64,000 bases of DNA, taken from positions 92,648,722-92,712,721 of the forward strand of contig NC_073691.1 in NCBI RefSeq assembly GCF_029784155.1, written 5' to 3'. The translations under genes and the position numbers were made by a program. Of this stretch, positions 22,973 through 34,000 are shown in pieces. Origin of the DNA: Uranotaenia lowii (lineage: Eukaryota; Arthropoda; Insecta; Diptera; Culicidae). Under the pieces are notes generated by a model, which did no database searches, had not been told where the DNA came from, and saw only the letters and a list, made by a program, of their open reading frames with translations. The stretch's first letter is position 1; each line of letters opens with the position of its first letter.

Positions 22973-25900
22973 AACATTCCCTCGTTGATCCGCGCTCAAT
23001 CAACTGTGAGCCGGTTCAATCGGATTGGTATTCAGCAGAGCCTTCCGAAGTCCTTCAAATTACTCTTCCAACCAATAATGATAATCGACCTCACGCCTGG
23101 GTATTTATCCACAATCTTCGAGTTAAAGGTTTGTTAGATTCAGGTAGTAATAAAACACTGATAAGTGATAAATTGTTCCAGCGTATGCGCAATATCAAAC
23201 TTAGACCGTTGTCAAATTTATTAGAGCTTAAGTCCGCTGATGGCGGAAAATTGTTAATTTTGGGTGAAATTTTTGTTCCATACTGCTTGGAGAACCGAAC
23301 GAAAATTGTCCCCACATTAGTTGTTAAGGACCTGCTAGTAGACTGCTTGTTAGGAATGACCTTTTGGTCTAAATTCAAAATATATCCGCAGATTCAACAA
23401 TGTACGTTGCTGCAGGAAGAAAGTGATTGTGAATCAATCATGCCTGATTGTGTACTTACGCCTCAGGAAACTGAGCAGTTAGAGAAAGTAAAACTCTTAT
23501 TCCAGGCTGCCCAGCCCGGATTCTTACCAACAACACCTCTCACCGAACATACGATAGAGATCTCTGATGAGTGGAAAACCAAACCGCCAGTGAGGCAATA
23601 TCCTTACGCTATGTCCCCAAAAATACGCGAGAAGGTAGTAGAAGAGCTTGACCGCATGTTGAAGGTGGGCATTATTGAGCGCTGCCAATCGGACTGGTCG
23701 CTACCAGTCGTGCCCGTTATCAAGCCTTCCGGTAAAGTGAGACTCTGTCTCGATGCGCGTAAGCTTAACGAGCGCACGGTTCGAGACGCTTATCCTCTTC
23801 CTCATCCGGGGCGCATTCTAGGACACTTACCAAGAGCTCGTTATTTGAGCACCATCGATTTGTCGGAAGCCTTCCTTCAAATCCCGCTAGAAGAACGATC
23901 TAGAAACTATACCGCATTCAGCATACCTGGAAAAGGGATGTATAGATTTACTAGGTGCCCATACGGACTAGCTAACAGTCCAAGTCGATTGGCTAGGACG
24001 ATGGATTTAGTCCTAGGGAATGGAGAGTTGGAACCATATGTCTTCGTCTATCTAGACGATATAGTGGTTGTAAGTGAGTCTTTTCAGCATCACTTGCAAC
24101 TCCTTATCGGCATAGCGACAAGACTTAAGGCCGCCAATCTCTCCATCAACCTAGACAAATCGCATTTTGGGGTGAACGAATTAGCCTTCCTAGGATATCT
24201 CTTATCAACCGAAGGCTTACGCGCAAATCCAGACAAGATACGTCCCATAGTAGAATATGAGCGACCAACAACCGTTACAAAGCTACGAAGATTCCTAGGA
24301 ATGGCTAATTATTATCGCCGTTTCATAGAGGACTTTAGCGGGGCGACAGCGCCTCTAAGTGACCTGCTAAAAACGAAAGCCAAAACCATCACGTGGACTG
24401 ATCAGGCAGAAGAAGCTTTCTGCGTAATTAAAGAAAAGCTTATCAGTTCACCCATTTTAGTAAGTCCAGACTTTTCTAAGGAGTTCACAATACAAACAGA
24501 CGCTAGTGATGTGGCAGTGGCAGGAGTACTCACGCAAATCCAAGATAACCAGGAAAGAGTCATTGCTTATTTCTCACATAAGCTAAGTACTCCGCAAAGG
24601 AACTACCATGCTTGTGAGAAGGAAACACTGGCAGCTCTCCTGGCTATCGAGGCTTTCCGTGGGTACGTAGAGGGTTCCCACTTCACCTTAGTTACGGACT
24701 CGTCTGCTCTGACCCATATTCTCCGAACTAAGTGGAAGACCTCCTCCCGCTGCAGCCGGTGGAGCCTTGCACTACAGCAATACCACATGACAATTCGGCA
24801 CCGAAAAGGAAAAGACAACGTGGTAGCGGATGCCTTGTCACGTTGCGTTGCTGTGGTCTCGGCCGAACCAGCTTCTGCGTGGTATGAGAATCTTAGATCG
24901 AAGATTATGGATCAGCCAGATGATTACGTTGACATTCAGGTGAAGAACGGGAATATCTACAAATTCGTCTCCACTCCGAATCAGCCGTATGATCACCGAT
25001 TCGAGTGGAAGCTCGTTGTTCCTCCTGAAAACCGAGAACCGTTAATCAAGGAATGCCACGACGGGTCCATGCATATAGGTACCGATAAAACTTTGGCAAA
25101 ACTGAAACTCAAGTACTATTGGCCAAAAATGGCTAAAGAGGTCAGAGAATATGTTCAAGCATGTACAAGCTGTAAGGAGTGCAAACCAGCTACTGTTCCC
25201 GTGGTTCCGGCTATGGGAGAACAGAGAATCACTACTCACCCCTGGCAAATGATAGCAGTAGACTACATAGGTCCTTTACCCCGCAGTAAAAAGGGCAACC
25301 AACATCTCCTCGTCGTGACCGACCTCTTCAGCAAATGGTGCATGCTGACACCCGTAAGAAAAATCGATAGTATATCATTGTGTACTTACCTTCGCGACCA
25401 GTGGTTCTTCCGCTTCTCCACACCTGAAACACTCATATCGGATAATGCTTCCGTTTTCCTGTCCCGAGAGTTCAAAAATTTTCTCGAACTGTTCGGAGTG
25501 CGGCATTGGTTGAATTCGAAATACCACTCACAGGCCAATCCTGTTGAGAGGGTAAATCGAACGATCAACGCCGCCATCCGAACCTACGTTCGAGAAGATC
25601 AAAGGCTCTGGGACAGCAAAATATCGGAAATCGAAACGGTTTTAAACACGACACAACACTCCGCGACGGAATTGACACCGTTTTTTGTCATTCACGGCCA
25701 CGAGGCCTTCGCAAAAGGATCCGATCATCGTTGGTTCGAATCCCAAAGCGAGACAGAAACCGAAGAACGATCACAAAACCAAAAGATACTCTTCAAGAAG
25801 ATATATGACCTTGTCAGGGCCAATCTGGAAAAATCCCATGAAGCAGGAAGACATCGGTATAACCTTAGGCACCGACAGTACGCCAAACCGTTCGAGGTAG

Positions 25901-26085
25901 GACAGTGGGTGTACCGACGCAACACCAAGCAATCAAATGCTGCCGAGCGGTACAACGCGAAATATGGCCCGGTCTACCTAAAAGCGAAAATAAAACGACG
26001 AATCGGCACCTCCTCGTACGAGTTGGAGGGCACCGATGGCAAATCCCTGGGAGTGTGGCCTGCCGCCCACCTCAAGCCAGGGTAA
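22801..26085 (+). CDS. pol: pol polyprotein: protease, RT, RNase H, integrase
   Basis: Probably made by -1 frameshifting from gag, so the ATG at 22,801 is unlikely to be a true start. Counting from there: aspartic protease with DSG at 113-115; reverse transcriptase at about 270-440 with YLDD at 417-420; RNase H with TDAS near 566 and a YHACEKETLA helix; integrase with an H-x4-H and C-x2-C zinc motif, then the catalytic triad D821, D881 and E916 (34 residues between the last two, from YHSQANPVERVN). No stop or frameshift interrupts the frame, and every recognised catalytic residue is present. It ends 1.48 kb before the 3' LTR with no chromodomain or env recognised. Confidence 0.95.
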   Translation: MFKLSSTRSPGAAVSHAERADLLRLRVQRLRCSALPVLPKKRQADDRKTPRVERNRVEHSLVDPRSINCEPVQSDWYSAEPSEVLQITLPTNNDNRPHAWVFIHNLRVKGLLDSGSNKTLISDKLFQRMRNIKLRPLSNLLELKSADGGKLLILGEIFVPYCLENRTKIVPTLVVKDLLVDCLLGMTFWSKFKIYPQIQQCTLLQEESDCESIMPDCVLTPQETEQLEKVKLLFQAAQPGFLPTTPLTEHTIEISDEWKTKPPVRQYPYAMSPKIREKVVEELDRMLKVGIIERCQSDWSLPVVPVIKPSGKVRLCLDARKLNERTVRDAYPLPHPGRILGHLPRARYLSTIDLSEAFLQIPLEERSRNYTAFSIPGKGMYRFTRCPYGLANSPSRLARTMDLVLGNGELEPYVFVYLDDIVVVSESFQHHLQLLIGIATRLKAANLSINLDKSHFGVNELAFLGYLLSTEGLRANPDKIRPIVEYERPTTVTKLRRFLGMANYYRRFIEDFSGATAPLSDLLKTKAKTITWTDQAEEAFCVIKEKLISSPILVSPDFSKEFTIQTDASDVAVAGVLTQIQDNQERVIAYFSHKLSTPQRNYHACEKETLAALLAIEAFRGYVEGSHFTLVTDSSALTHILRTKWKTSSRCSRWSLALQQYHMTIRHRKGKDNVVADALSRCVAVVSAEPASAWYENLRSKIMDQPDDYVDIQVKNGNIYKFVSTPNQPYDHRFEWKLVVPPENREPLIKECHDGSMHIGTDKTLAKLKLKYYWPKMAKEVREYVQACTSCKECKPATVPVVPAMGEQRITTHPWQMIAVDYIGPLPRSKKGNQHLLVVTDLFSKWCMLTPVRKIDSISLCTYLRDQWFFRFSTPETLISDNASVFLSREFKNFLELFGVRHWLNSKYHSQANPVERVNRTINAAIRTYVREDQRLWDSKISEIETVLNTTQHSATELTPFFVIHGHEAFAKGSDHRWFESQSETETEERSQNQKILFKKIYDLVRANLEKSHEAGRHRYNLRHRQYAKPFEVGQWVYRRNTKQSNAAERYNAKYGPVYLKAKIKRRIGTSSYELEGTDGKSLGVWPAAHLKPG
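22918..22924 (+). promoter_or_regulatory. Putative -1 ribosomal frameshift site A AAA AAC
   Basis: In the gag frame the codons are CAA AAA AAC, giving the X XXY YYZ heptamer A AAA AAC in exact phase within the gag/pol overlap (22,801-22,972). A -1 slip here joins gag directly to the open pol frame. GC-rich sequence just downstream (GGCAGGCCGACGATCG) could form a stimulatory structure, but folding was not computed. Confidence 0.75.
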
Positions 26086-27552
26086 TATATTCACTTATTC
26101 TTAAATCTACACTAGCACTTTCCATCGCGCGTATCGGTTCGAGGAAAAACACATAAAAAATTTCCACTTTAACACCCCGGCTCAGCAGCCTATTATTAAT
26201 GCAGGACTTCCAAGATGCTTCCTGTTCCGGGTGCCTAAAAACCCCTCCGGCTGACCTCTTTATTCGGATCCGATCCCATGTACCTGTTGGTAAAATTGGA
26301 TTCTGCCCCTGAAAATAAAAAAAAAACAAAAACAAAAACTATAAATCCAGAAAACAATCTAAGTGAAATGATTACTTACCGAGGCCCCCCAAGCATACTT
26401 GAAGCTTCCATTCATCCTTCGGGGCACTTCTTCTGCTGCTTAAGACTGTTTCGGAAAAAAACATAAAAAAATTCGCAATTTTAAAAAGGAAAATAAACTA
26501 AAATTGATAAAAATTGATATTACTCAAAAACATTCGTCTTCAACTCGAGCGATTCTGAAATAAATATTTGTTTACCATCTACAAAAGTGACAGTCCAAAA
26601 TTCTTGTCAGTTCGTTTCATTTAGACGTGGCCAAAAGACCACTCACATCTTCAACTAATCGCAGAAAGGTACGTTTAGAAGTTCGCTCTTTCGTTGCAAG
26701 AAATCACAACGGACAGAGGCGTATTAGGAGTTGTAGTTATATAAGTTAATAAATTTTTCATTGAAATATAGTTTTTCCAAATGTTAAGTTTAGACACTGA
26801 TTGATTGGTAGGTCCACAGTGTGCCAGTTGATCGACCGGGCGTGTTTGTAACCAAGGGCGACCGCGCTGGAGACCGGAGTCAGATTGACGCTGATGGTCA
26901 GTACCTGGTGGTTCGATTCTGAGCCAACCTCGAAATTTGAGCGGAGTTGTTTACAATGTTGATGCCCTATGACCCCGCAACAGCCCTTGTTGCAGATTAC
27001 GTTTCGGTCACCTTCTTCGCAAGGCAACGGCGCCTTTAACTTGTGGTTTATGTCTAAATGACAGTATTCGTTTTCGTCATTTACATTAGTTAGTTAGGTT
27101 ATGAATTAGAATGTATGTTACAGGTGAATGAATAAGTGTGAATGAAATGGAGGACGCGTCCACTGAATGAGAATCTGTATGAATGAGTCGAGTGAAAAGG
27201 TTATAAAAGTTAGGTGTTTCTCTGTATTAAATAGAGGAGTGAATAGTAATTAGTTATGTTCAGGGAAGTGAAGAAATATTTTCCTAATTAAAGTTATGAC
27301 GCGAAGGGGGTTATCCTGATAAAATGGAAGCCTATGGAAGCACATTGGGGGGATCGACGGAAATGCTGAATTTGGATTGAAAAAATGGTTCATCTGAGAT
27401 AAAAAAAAAAAAAAAAAAATTTACAAAACAACAAAAAAAATGTGTTGGGTCCGGTTTGGAGGCAAACAAAGGGGTTAGGCGAAAATGAAATTGGGCGATC
27501 TTGTACTTGCACGAAAAATTTCAACGCAACTTGAAATTTTTCAGGTCGATCT
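26086..27552 (+). other. 3' untranslated region of the LTR retrotransposon
   Basis: About 1.47 kb between pol and the 3' LTR. Short ORFs occur on both strands (for example 26,758-27,027 minus), but none has a signal peptide, transmembrane pattern or known domain, so an env gene is not supported. Sequence near 26,840-26,920 has a B-box-like GGTTCGATTCTG, possibly an old SINE scrap. A run of 18 A lies at 27,402-27,419. Confidence 0.6.
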
Positions 27553-27561
27553 AGGGGAGGA
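27553..27561 (+). promoter_or_regulatory. Polypurine tract
   Basis: AGGGGAGGA lies one base before the TG that opens the 3' LTR. This is the usual place for the plus-strand primer of reverse transcription. Confidence 0.8.
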
Positions 27562-27562
27562 T

Positions 27563-28638
27563 TGTTACCGATTCAATCGTTGTTTGCATTCGGTACAAAT
27601 GCAATGGTGTAATGTTTGTTTTGCGCGTATTTCATAATTTAATTTTTGTTAGTTTGATTATTGTTAGTTTTGGCTCATTATATGTTTGAATTTAAATTAG
27701 CTATAAAACCAGTTTGCCTAATATGCTTTAAGCGAGGTTGACCGTCAAATGACAGGTGTCAACTAACACATCTGACACCGGATCCAGAATAAGCCCAAAA
27801 GGAAAGAGCGGGAACCCTGGGCTTATGCGTGAACGGAAGCCATCTGCTCGTTCACTTAATTTGGAACACGGAAACGAGTTAGACGTATATTTTTTAAAAC
27901 CCTCACTGTAAACGTTCGTTAGTTCGGAGTGGTGTGCGGAGTGTCCGGTCAAGTGTGCCGAAGCAAAGGGAGCAACCGGGGCCAGGAATTAGTGAGGACC
28001 GTTTTACACTTCCGTCAATCGGTGTAACTCGGCAGGTGCCCGGTGAAATCCCCAACCGTCCTGGAAAGCGTTACGCTGTTTCCCAACGCTTTGCCAGGTT
28101 GAATAGTGTTCCATCCGCCGTGCAAATACCACCAATAGCAGCTCCGAGCGACGCCCCTGTGGGCGGTGAAATATTTCGGGCAAGACCCATTCACTCTATC
28201 GGACCCGCGGCCAACATCTCCATTGCCGGGGTGCCGGTACTATCGGTCTGGTGATCGGTCACGAATTATCAACAACCCCGATCCAGTTACCGAGAACAAC
28301 AAAATTGTAGGCCGATATACGCACGATTCTGGCCGACGGATTGAAGATCTACGAGCTCCTGACTGCAGTGATGGTCATCCCAGGTTATGACGAGATTCCC
28401 CGCTAAAGGCAGAAAATGGCAAGTCTTAGTTAATAAAATGTAAAAACGTATTTCCTACTTCTTATAATTAGATTTTGTGTAATGAGCCCTAGAGATTTTG
28501 TCTTGTACGATTGTATTTGTCCGCTTTGTTGGCAGCGATTGGTCGTTCCCGTCCTCCCTGAGAACGTGCGCCGACCCTGAGAGTAAGTATATTCGAGTTG
28601 AGCTGGCCGGAAGTGGATGACCAAGTCATTAGCTTTCA
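27563..28638 (+). repeat. 3' LTR
   Basis: Same length and sequence as 19,234-20,309 as far as compared by eye. It is followed by the ATAA target duplication at 28,639-28,642 and then the interrupted host repeat. Confidence 0.95.
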
Positions 28639-28642
28639 ATAA

Positions 28643-28965
28643 AAAGTGAGATTCTTGAAACTATTATACAAACCATCTCTGACCCAAAAAACCCTCGGAT
28701 ACCAAATTTCACTTCATTCCGACCGACCATTCATACGTGATGTTATCACAAAGAAAATGCCTCCATTTTTATATATAAGATGTGAAGAGATAATTTTGTA
28801 TGGGGACCCCCCTTTCATAAAAAGTGAGATTCTTGAAAGTATTATACAAACCATCTCTGACCAAAAAAACCCTCGGATACCAAATTTCACTTCATTCCGA
28901 CCGACCATTCATACGTGATGTTATCACAAAGAAAATGCCTCCATTTTTATATATAAGATATCAGA
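28643..28965 (+). repeat. Tandem duplication (~178-bp unit) of the host repeat
   Basis: Two head-to-tail units begin AAAAAGTGAGATTCTTGAAA and AAAAAGTGAGATTCTTGAAA/G, each running through ACCAAATTTCACTTCATTCC and CCTCCATTTTTATATATAAG. The first unit is completed by GTGAAGAGATAATTTTGTATG and GGGGACCCCCC. A single diverged unit is present at 2533-2685. The translated ORFs at 28,646-29,033 are by-products of the repeat. Confidence 0.85.
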
Positions 28966-29218
28966 TGTCCAATGCTAACCTCATTTTAAAATCTAAAGTA
29001 ATGCTATTTTTACTTGTTTTGTGCAGTGTATAGGTATTGTAGACTCATTTGCAACTGACTATCCCCCCTGCAATCCCTCCCCCTCCTTTCATTCACTAAA
29101 ATAATCGTTTTTTCACCAGAAATTAGCGTTCCTTTTTATTGACTGATTTTTTTAAATTGGAAAATCATCAACCACCCCCCCCCCCCTCCCCCCCCCAGCT
29201 CTAGGACCGCCTCTGACT

Positions 29219-29349
29219 ATGGCGTCTTCAGATGAAAGTTGCATCATAAATACAATGGTATTTTCTGCAGAGATTATTCGGTGATGCCAGCGGTACTTTT
29301 TGACACAATTAAAAGCTTATTTACATAATGTTTCTCGTTAAAGGTCATT
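29219..29349. repeat. Diverged arm of the 7.9-11.3 kb foldback family
   Basis: The block runs from GCGTCTTCAGATGAAAGTTGC through ACAATGGTATTTT and a TATTCGGTG/GGTACTTTT block to GTTAAAGGTCATTA. It follows the same order as the right arm at 10,857-10,990, with several small deletions. It breaks off where the MITE at 29,351 begins. Confidence 0.6.
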
Positions 29350-29350
29350 A

Positions 29351-30138
29351 GGGGAGATAAGGGCATAACGAGCACCCAGGGCATAATAAGCATTCCTTTT
29401 TTTCTACAAAAGTACGTATTTTCTTAAACCAATTTTCATGTGGATTTGTTTCGTATTACCTAAAGTATTAATTTTTCACCATAAAGAAATATCCTTTTCA
29501 TCTTTACTGAAATATTAAATAATTACCAGCTAGGTTCTCAAGTGACGAAAATATTATAACTTTTGAGCACCACCAAATAAGTTTTTATGACCTTTAAATC
29601 ATCTTAATCCGAAATTTTTCACTTTAATCCATTTTAAAACGCGTTTTTACTCAAATTTGTTGACCTGGGGCGTACAGAGCGTTTTCTGCCGTATATTCTA
29701 GCAGCGAATTCAACTCGATGAAGTCAACTGAATAATAGTCTGAGTCTACTGATTACCTCTCCAACACCTTACCAATAAACCAAATCGTCAGATAAAACAA
29801 GTCAAGCTGTAGCTATGTTATTCAGTTGACTTCATCGAGTCGAATTCGCAGCTAGATTCCCCGACAGTAAACGCTCATCGTGCCTCGATTAATGGTGCTT
29901 ATACTGCCCCAGAGAGGTTCTCGTTATGCCCCTTCAGTGACTGGTTTTCAGCTTTTGGCAAAAAATTTTAAAATGCATTTTTAAACGTTTTTATCTACTT
30001 TTTCAAGTTTCATCCAATTAGGCAATAGACTATTTGAGTTTCTGAACACGAAACAATTATGTAATTCACATATTATAGCTGTTCTCTATGGTTAAAAAGC
30101 GTTTTCCTTAAGGGTGCCATTATGCCCTTATATCCCCT
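29351..30138. mobile_element. MITE with GGGGAGATAAGGGCATAA ends
   Basis: The left end GGGGAGATAAGGGCATAACG is mirrored by GGTGCCATTATGCCCTTATA followed by TCCCC at 30,138. Internally there is a second inverted pair: GAATTCAACTCGATGAAGTC near 29,706 and GACTTCATCGAGTCGAATTC near 29,829. Motifs CGAGCACC and GGTTCTCGTTATGCCCC recur in opposite orientation. There is no coding region. Target duplication is unclear. Confidence 0.65.
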
Positions 30139-30139
30139 G

Positions 30140-31022
30140 CTTAAAAGTTGTTAAATATTTTAACACAACTCAAATTTATTGTAGAATAGCTGAGAATAAA
30201 CAAAAAAAAAAATCATTTTGAGGTGGAAATTCCTAAATGTGCAATTCATGTTTTGTTAGGAAAACATCGAAATAACTGGTTGAAAAACCAAAAACTGTTA
30301 CTGATAATGATTGGGTAGTCTACCTGTTATAGGAAAAGTGTAAAATATTTGGTTTGGCATTCAGCCAATTGGATTATCCAAGGTTTTAGAGCTTTTTTCA
30401 TCCGACTTGAAAAATTATAAATCTTAAAGTTCCTTCGTTTCTTTCGCATGTTTGCAGCTAAAACACATCTGGCAAAGATAGTCCTAAGATTTTAAATAGG
30501 ATTAGTATCTGGATAACGACCTGGCTACTCCAGAACATGATTCATTCTCTTGAAAAACTCTTTTTGGGGACATGAATCATGACACTATATTTTGCTAAAA
30601 GATGAGGTTAAAAACCCATTTATCCACCAAAAAGTAACATTAAATTAACACCTACTTTTTCAAGAGTTTTTTGAAGATTTTTTAGCTGTCCTGAATGCTC
30701 ATGAACTTGTTCTGAAGGTTGAGGAAGCGAAATAATTTTCCATACTAGAGGACTTAACCATATAATGATTTGGATGTTATCATAAGTGCAATACGCGCAT
30801 TCACGCATTCTTCGGTTTAAATTCAGATAACTTTCCGGTAAGCTCTGATATGCGTATTTTATAAGAGAGCCTGTGAAATGGATGGCTTTTTATATTGATA
30901 TTCGATCTAAGTCAGTATATATTTAAAAAAAATTGTCATTTGTTTTTAATATAAAAAAAATTATTCAAATCTAACTCTCTAGGATTCATTGATAATCACC
31001 CAGTTCTATTCTTCTATTACAG
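30140..31022. other. Intron or upstream sequence of the GPCR gene
   Basis: AT-rich and without a supported exon. It ends in a polypyrimidine-rich acceptor (TTCTTCTATTACAG at 31,009-31,022). The missing 5' exon(s) of the GPCR must lie upstream, either here, elsewhere in the window unrecognised, or outside it. Confidence 0.5.
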
Positions 31023-34000
31023 GCAATCTCCTCACAGTTATCGCTCTCCTCAAATATCACAAGCTGCGCAAACATCCGACCACGGCATTTGTCCTGTCGC
31101 TCAGCATATCAGATCTCTTCTTCTGTGCCGTCAATATGCCACTGACGGCCATCAGGTTCCTTAACCAGGTTGGTATCAACAATTGAATTTCCATTGAGAC
31201 TAATCGCCATAATCAACCCCGATTCCCAGCAATGGACGCTCGGCGAAGGCCTCTGCAAGGTGTTCCCGGTGTTCTTCTACGGCAATGTGGCCGTATCCGT
31301 GCTAAGCATGGTCGGCCTCACCATCAACCGGTACACGTTGATCCTTCACCCTAGTCGGTATACCAAAATATACACCCCGATCAGCTTGTTTCTGCAGCTG
31401 CTGTTGATTTGGTCGTTCTCGTTTGGAATAATGGTGAGTTCGTTGAGCTTTCTTTCTTATCAATAACCAATTTTTGACAATTAGGACTTATAAAATCGCT
31501 AAAATAAATTCCAGCTCCTACCGTTGTTTGAAGTTTGGGGCCGTCTTGGACTTGACGAGGAAACATTTTCCTGCACAATTCTCAAGAAGAACGACAGCTC
31601 CCCGAAGAAGTTCATATTCCTGTTCGGCTTCCTGGTACCCTGCGTGGTCATCTCCATCTCATATTCCTGCATTTTCTACGCAGTGCACAAGCAGCGAGCC
31701 AAACTGAAGGCACACAAGTGAGTTCCAAATAGTGCAATCCCGCCCGATGGCGTCGTCTAATGAACGGTTTCAAAATCTCCCAACAGTTCCAACTCGTCCG
31801 GTCGGATAGAATCCTCGTTCCGGAACAAGGAGGACTGCCGGCTGACGATGACGCTCCTGACGATCTATCTGGCGTTCCTGGTCTGCTTCCTGCCGCTGAT
31901 GCTGGCGAACGTGATCGATGACGATGGGTCGTACGCGAACTATCACGTGTTTGCCTCGGTGCTGGCGTGGATGTCGGCCGTGATCAATCCGTTCATCTAC
32001 GCGATCGGCAGCCAGAATTATAGGTAAGTGTTATGTGAATCCTTCAAATGTAATACCTAATGCGGCTGTGTAAGTAAAATTTTCAACTCCAGAAAAAGAA
32101 GTCACCTTAGTAACGGGAAATTACTTGATCCCAAAGTATCCCCAAATAAATGTTGACTAACATGTCAGAAAATTGGCTCGCTTCAGACGGAATTTAGTCC
32201 TATATATTACTCCCTACTTTTCTCAGCTGGTAACAAAAATTTTCCACATTTTTGTTCGTTTTGTACATGAAGAATAGTAAAAAAAATATGTGATAGGACT
32301 AAGAGTATCTGATTATTCGGGTTAAGTTCTTTTATATCAAAAGTTATTCATTTAAAACAATAAGGCCGGAACAAATGTCAATTCTTCTTTTGTCACTTCC
32401 CCCCTTCGATTTTTCCGAAAATTTCGAAGGAGGAAATAAATAAAGTTTAAGGTATTTAACTGAAAAATTTGATAAATTTGCAACGGGAGGCAGTCGGGCG
32501 TGGGTGTAATCGAGGTGCTTAGCGGATGATTTAAATGCGCCACTCCGAAGAGATCATCCCCCTGTTTGGTGCGTGCCCGGCTAAGAGACCCATCAATAGG
32601 GTGGGTGTATTCTGTCTGGCCCTTGATTACCGATCACCCTACCGTTCCTCAATCCGCTGACCCTCAATCAAATATCCCCAAATAATTACCGGAGAAAACC
32701 AAGATGAGAAGACAAATCCTAGGTTGGTCCCGAAAATACTAACCAAATAAGAAACAAGTTCCTTAGAAATTCTTCAACCGACCCACTTTCCCCGTACAAG
32801 TCTGCTAAGATCGCGTAGAAGGCAGGAAAGGACCGGGAAAAAAAACAACGGAAGTCAACCTAGACCTCCAGTAAAAGAATTACGGAACCGGAAAAAACGA
32901 TGTCTTCAACTCTTCAACAAAAGTCACCAAAGCAAAAAAAAACTACATCAAATGTCTTTCAAAATCGAGCTCTATTAGCCATAAAAGTGATGGTGGTTTT
33001 GGTTGTTAGTGGGGGTTTACATTTTTGGATGATCTGGATTTCCCTACTCTGCTACATCTACATTTTCATTCGGGTTTTCCCCTCTAACGCTCAGCGCTCG
33101 CAAGCGCTGCCTGGCTATTTGTTTTCCCTCAGAATTTGTTCTACTTAAGAGTGCAGTTTTACTTGGCCAAAGTCGAAGAGAATTTTTCCTAGGAAATTCT
33201 TATTTAAATCATGGGTGCAATTTGGGGTTTGGTTTGTTTGGTTTGGTTGGTTGGGTTGGGTTTTGTTGGTGATAATTATCTTTCAATCATAATCATGTGC
33301 GCGCGCGCTCCTCAACCATGCTGCTCTTAATCGTTGAGCATTTAAAAATAAAAGATTCCAAAAATCGGGATTCGAACTCGTGACCTCGAGATTATTGGGG
33401 TAACGAGTGCTTAAGCACTGACCGAACCAACTGAACTGTGGTGGCAAGCTTGGAAGTGAGAGGCTGCAGACCAATCTGTTATTTTCCGGAAGAGGGATGG
33501 TTTTCCGGAAAAGTTGTCATGGGTTCTCCAATGGGATGGAACAATCACTCCTGGGTGGCCGTCACGCGTATGCCGTTTCGCCGATCTACGGTGTGCTCGC
33601 CGGTCGAAACGTACCACGAGTTGTTGGGTGGTTTGATGATGACGTACGCTCAGCGTGATCCTTTCCTTGAACCGTCGTGTTCGGGGTGTAGGTAGATCGG
33701 TACCTCCAGCAATCTATTTTTGGAATTCGATTTAGAAAAAATACCCACTATGCACAATATCGACAAACCAATTACCCGTTTTCAAAATCTGAACTGCACT
33801 AAATCAACTAACTGCACTTTTATTTGCACTCGGAGGGATCTGAGGGAAAATAGCAACTTATGTTAAATTGTTGAAAACGTGGTTTCTTCAATTTTTAGTA
33901 CCTTTTTGTACTATGCCACGCGCGAAATACAAAATTATTACCGATCCTGCCTACTTCACAGTCGAAGGAAAAGTGGTCAAGGGATCGCATTAGCCGTCAG

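Larger units (their letters stand above)
19234..28638 (+). mobile_element. Full-length Ty3/Gypsy LTR retrotransposon
   Basis: A 9.4-kb element with two 1,076-bp LTRs (TG...CA), a PBS-like TGG just inside the 5' LTR, overlapping gag and pol, a purine tract before the 3' LTR and an ATAA target duplication (19,230-19,233 and 28,639-28,642). Pol order is protease, RT, RNase H, integrase, which places it in Ty3/Gypsy rather than Copia. No envelope-like ORF is present between pol (ends 26,085) and the 3' LTR. The LTRs appear identical and their chance ORFs translate identically at a constant 8,329-bp offset, so the insertion is recent. With all catalytic motifs intact, the copy may be competent. 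RT wording resembles mdg3/blastopia-type elements, but lineage needs a tree. Confidence 0.97.

Noticed and set aside
26758..27027. Possible env-like ORF after pol
   Set aside because: 89 codons on the minus strand, no signal peptide or membrane segment; not an envelope gene.
33438..33695. 85-codon plus ORF in the GPCR intron
   Set aside because: No recognisable domain and it overlaps minus ORFs of similar length next to a SINE.
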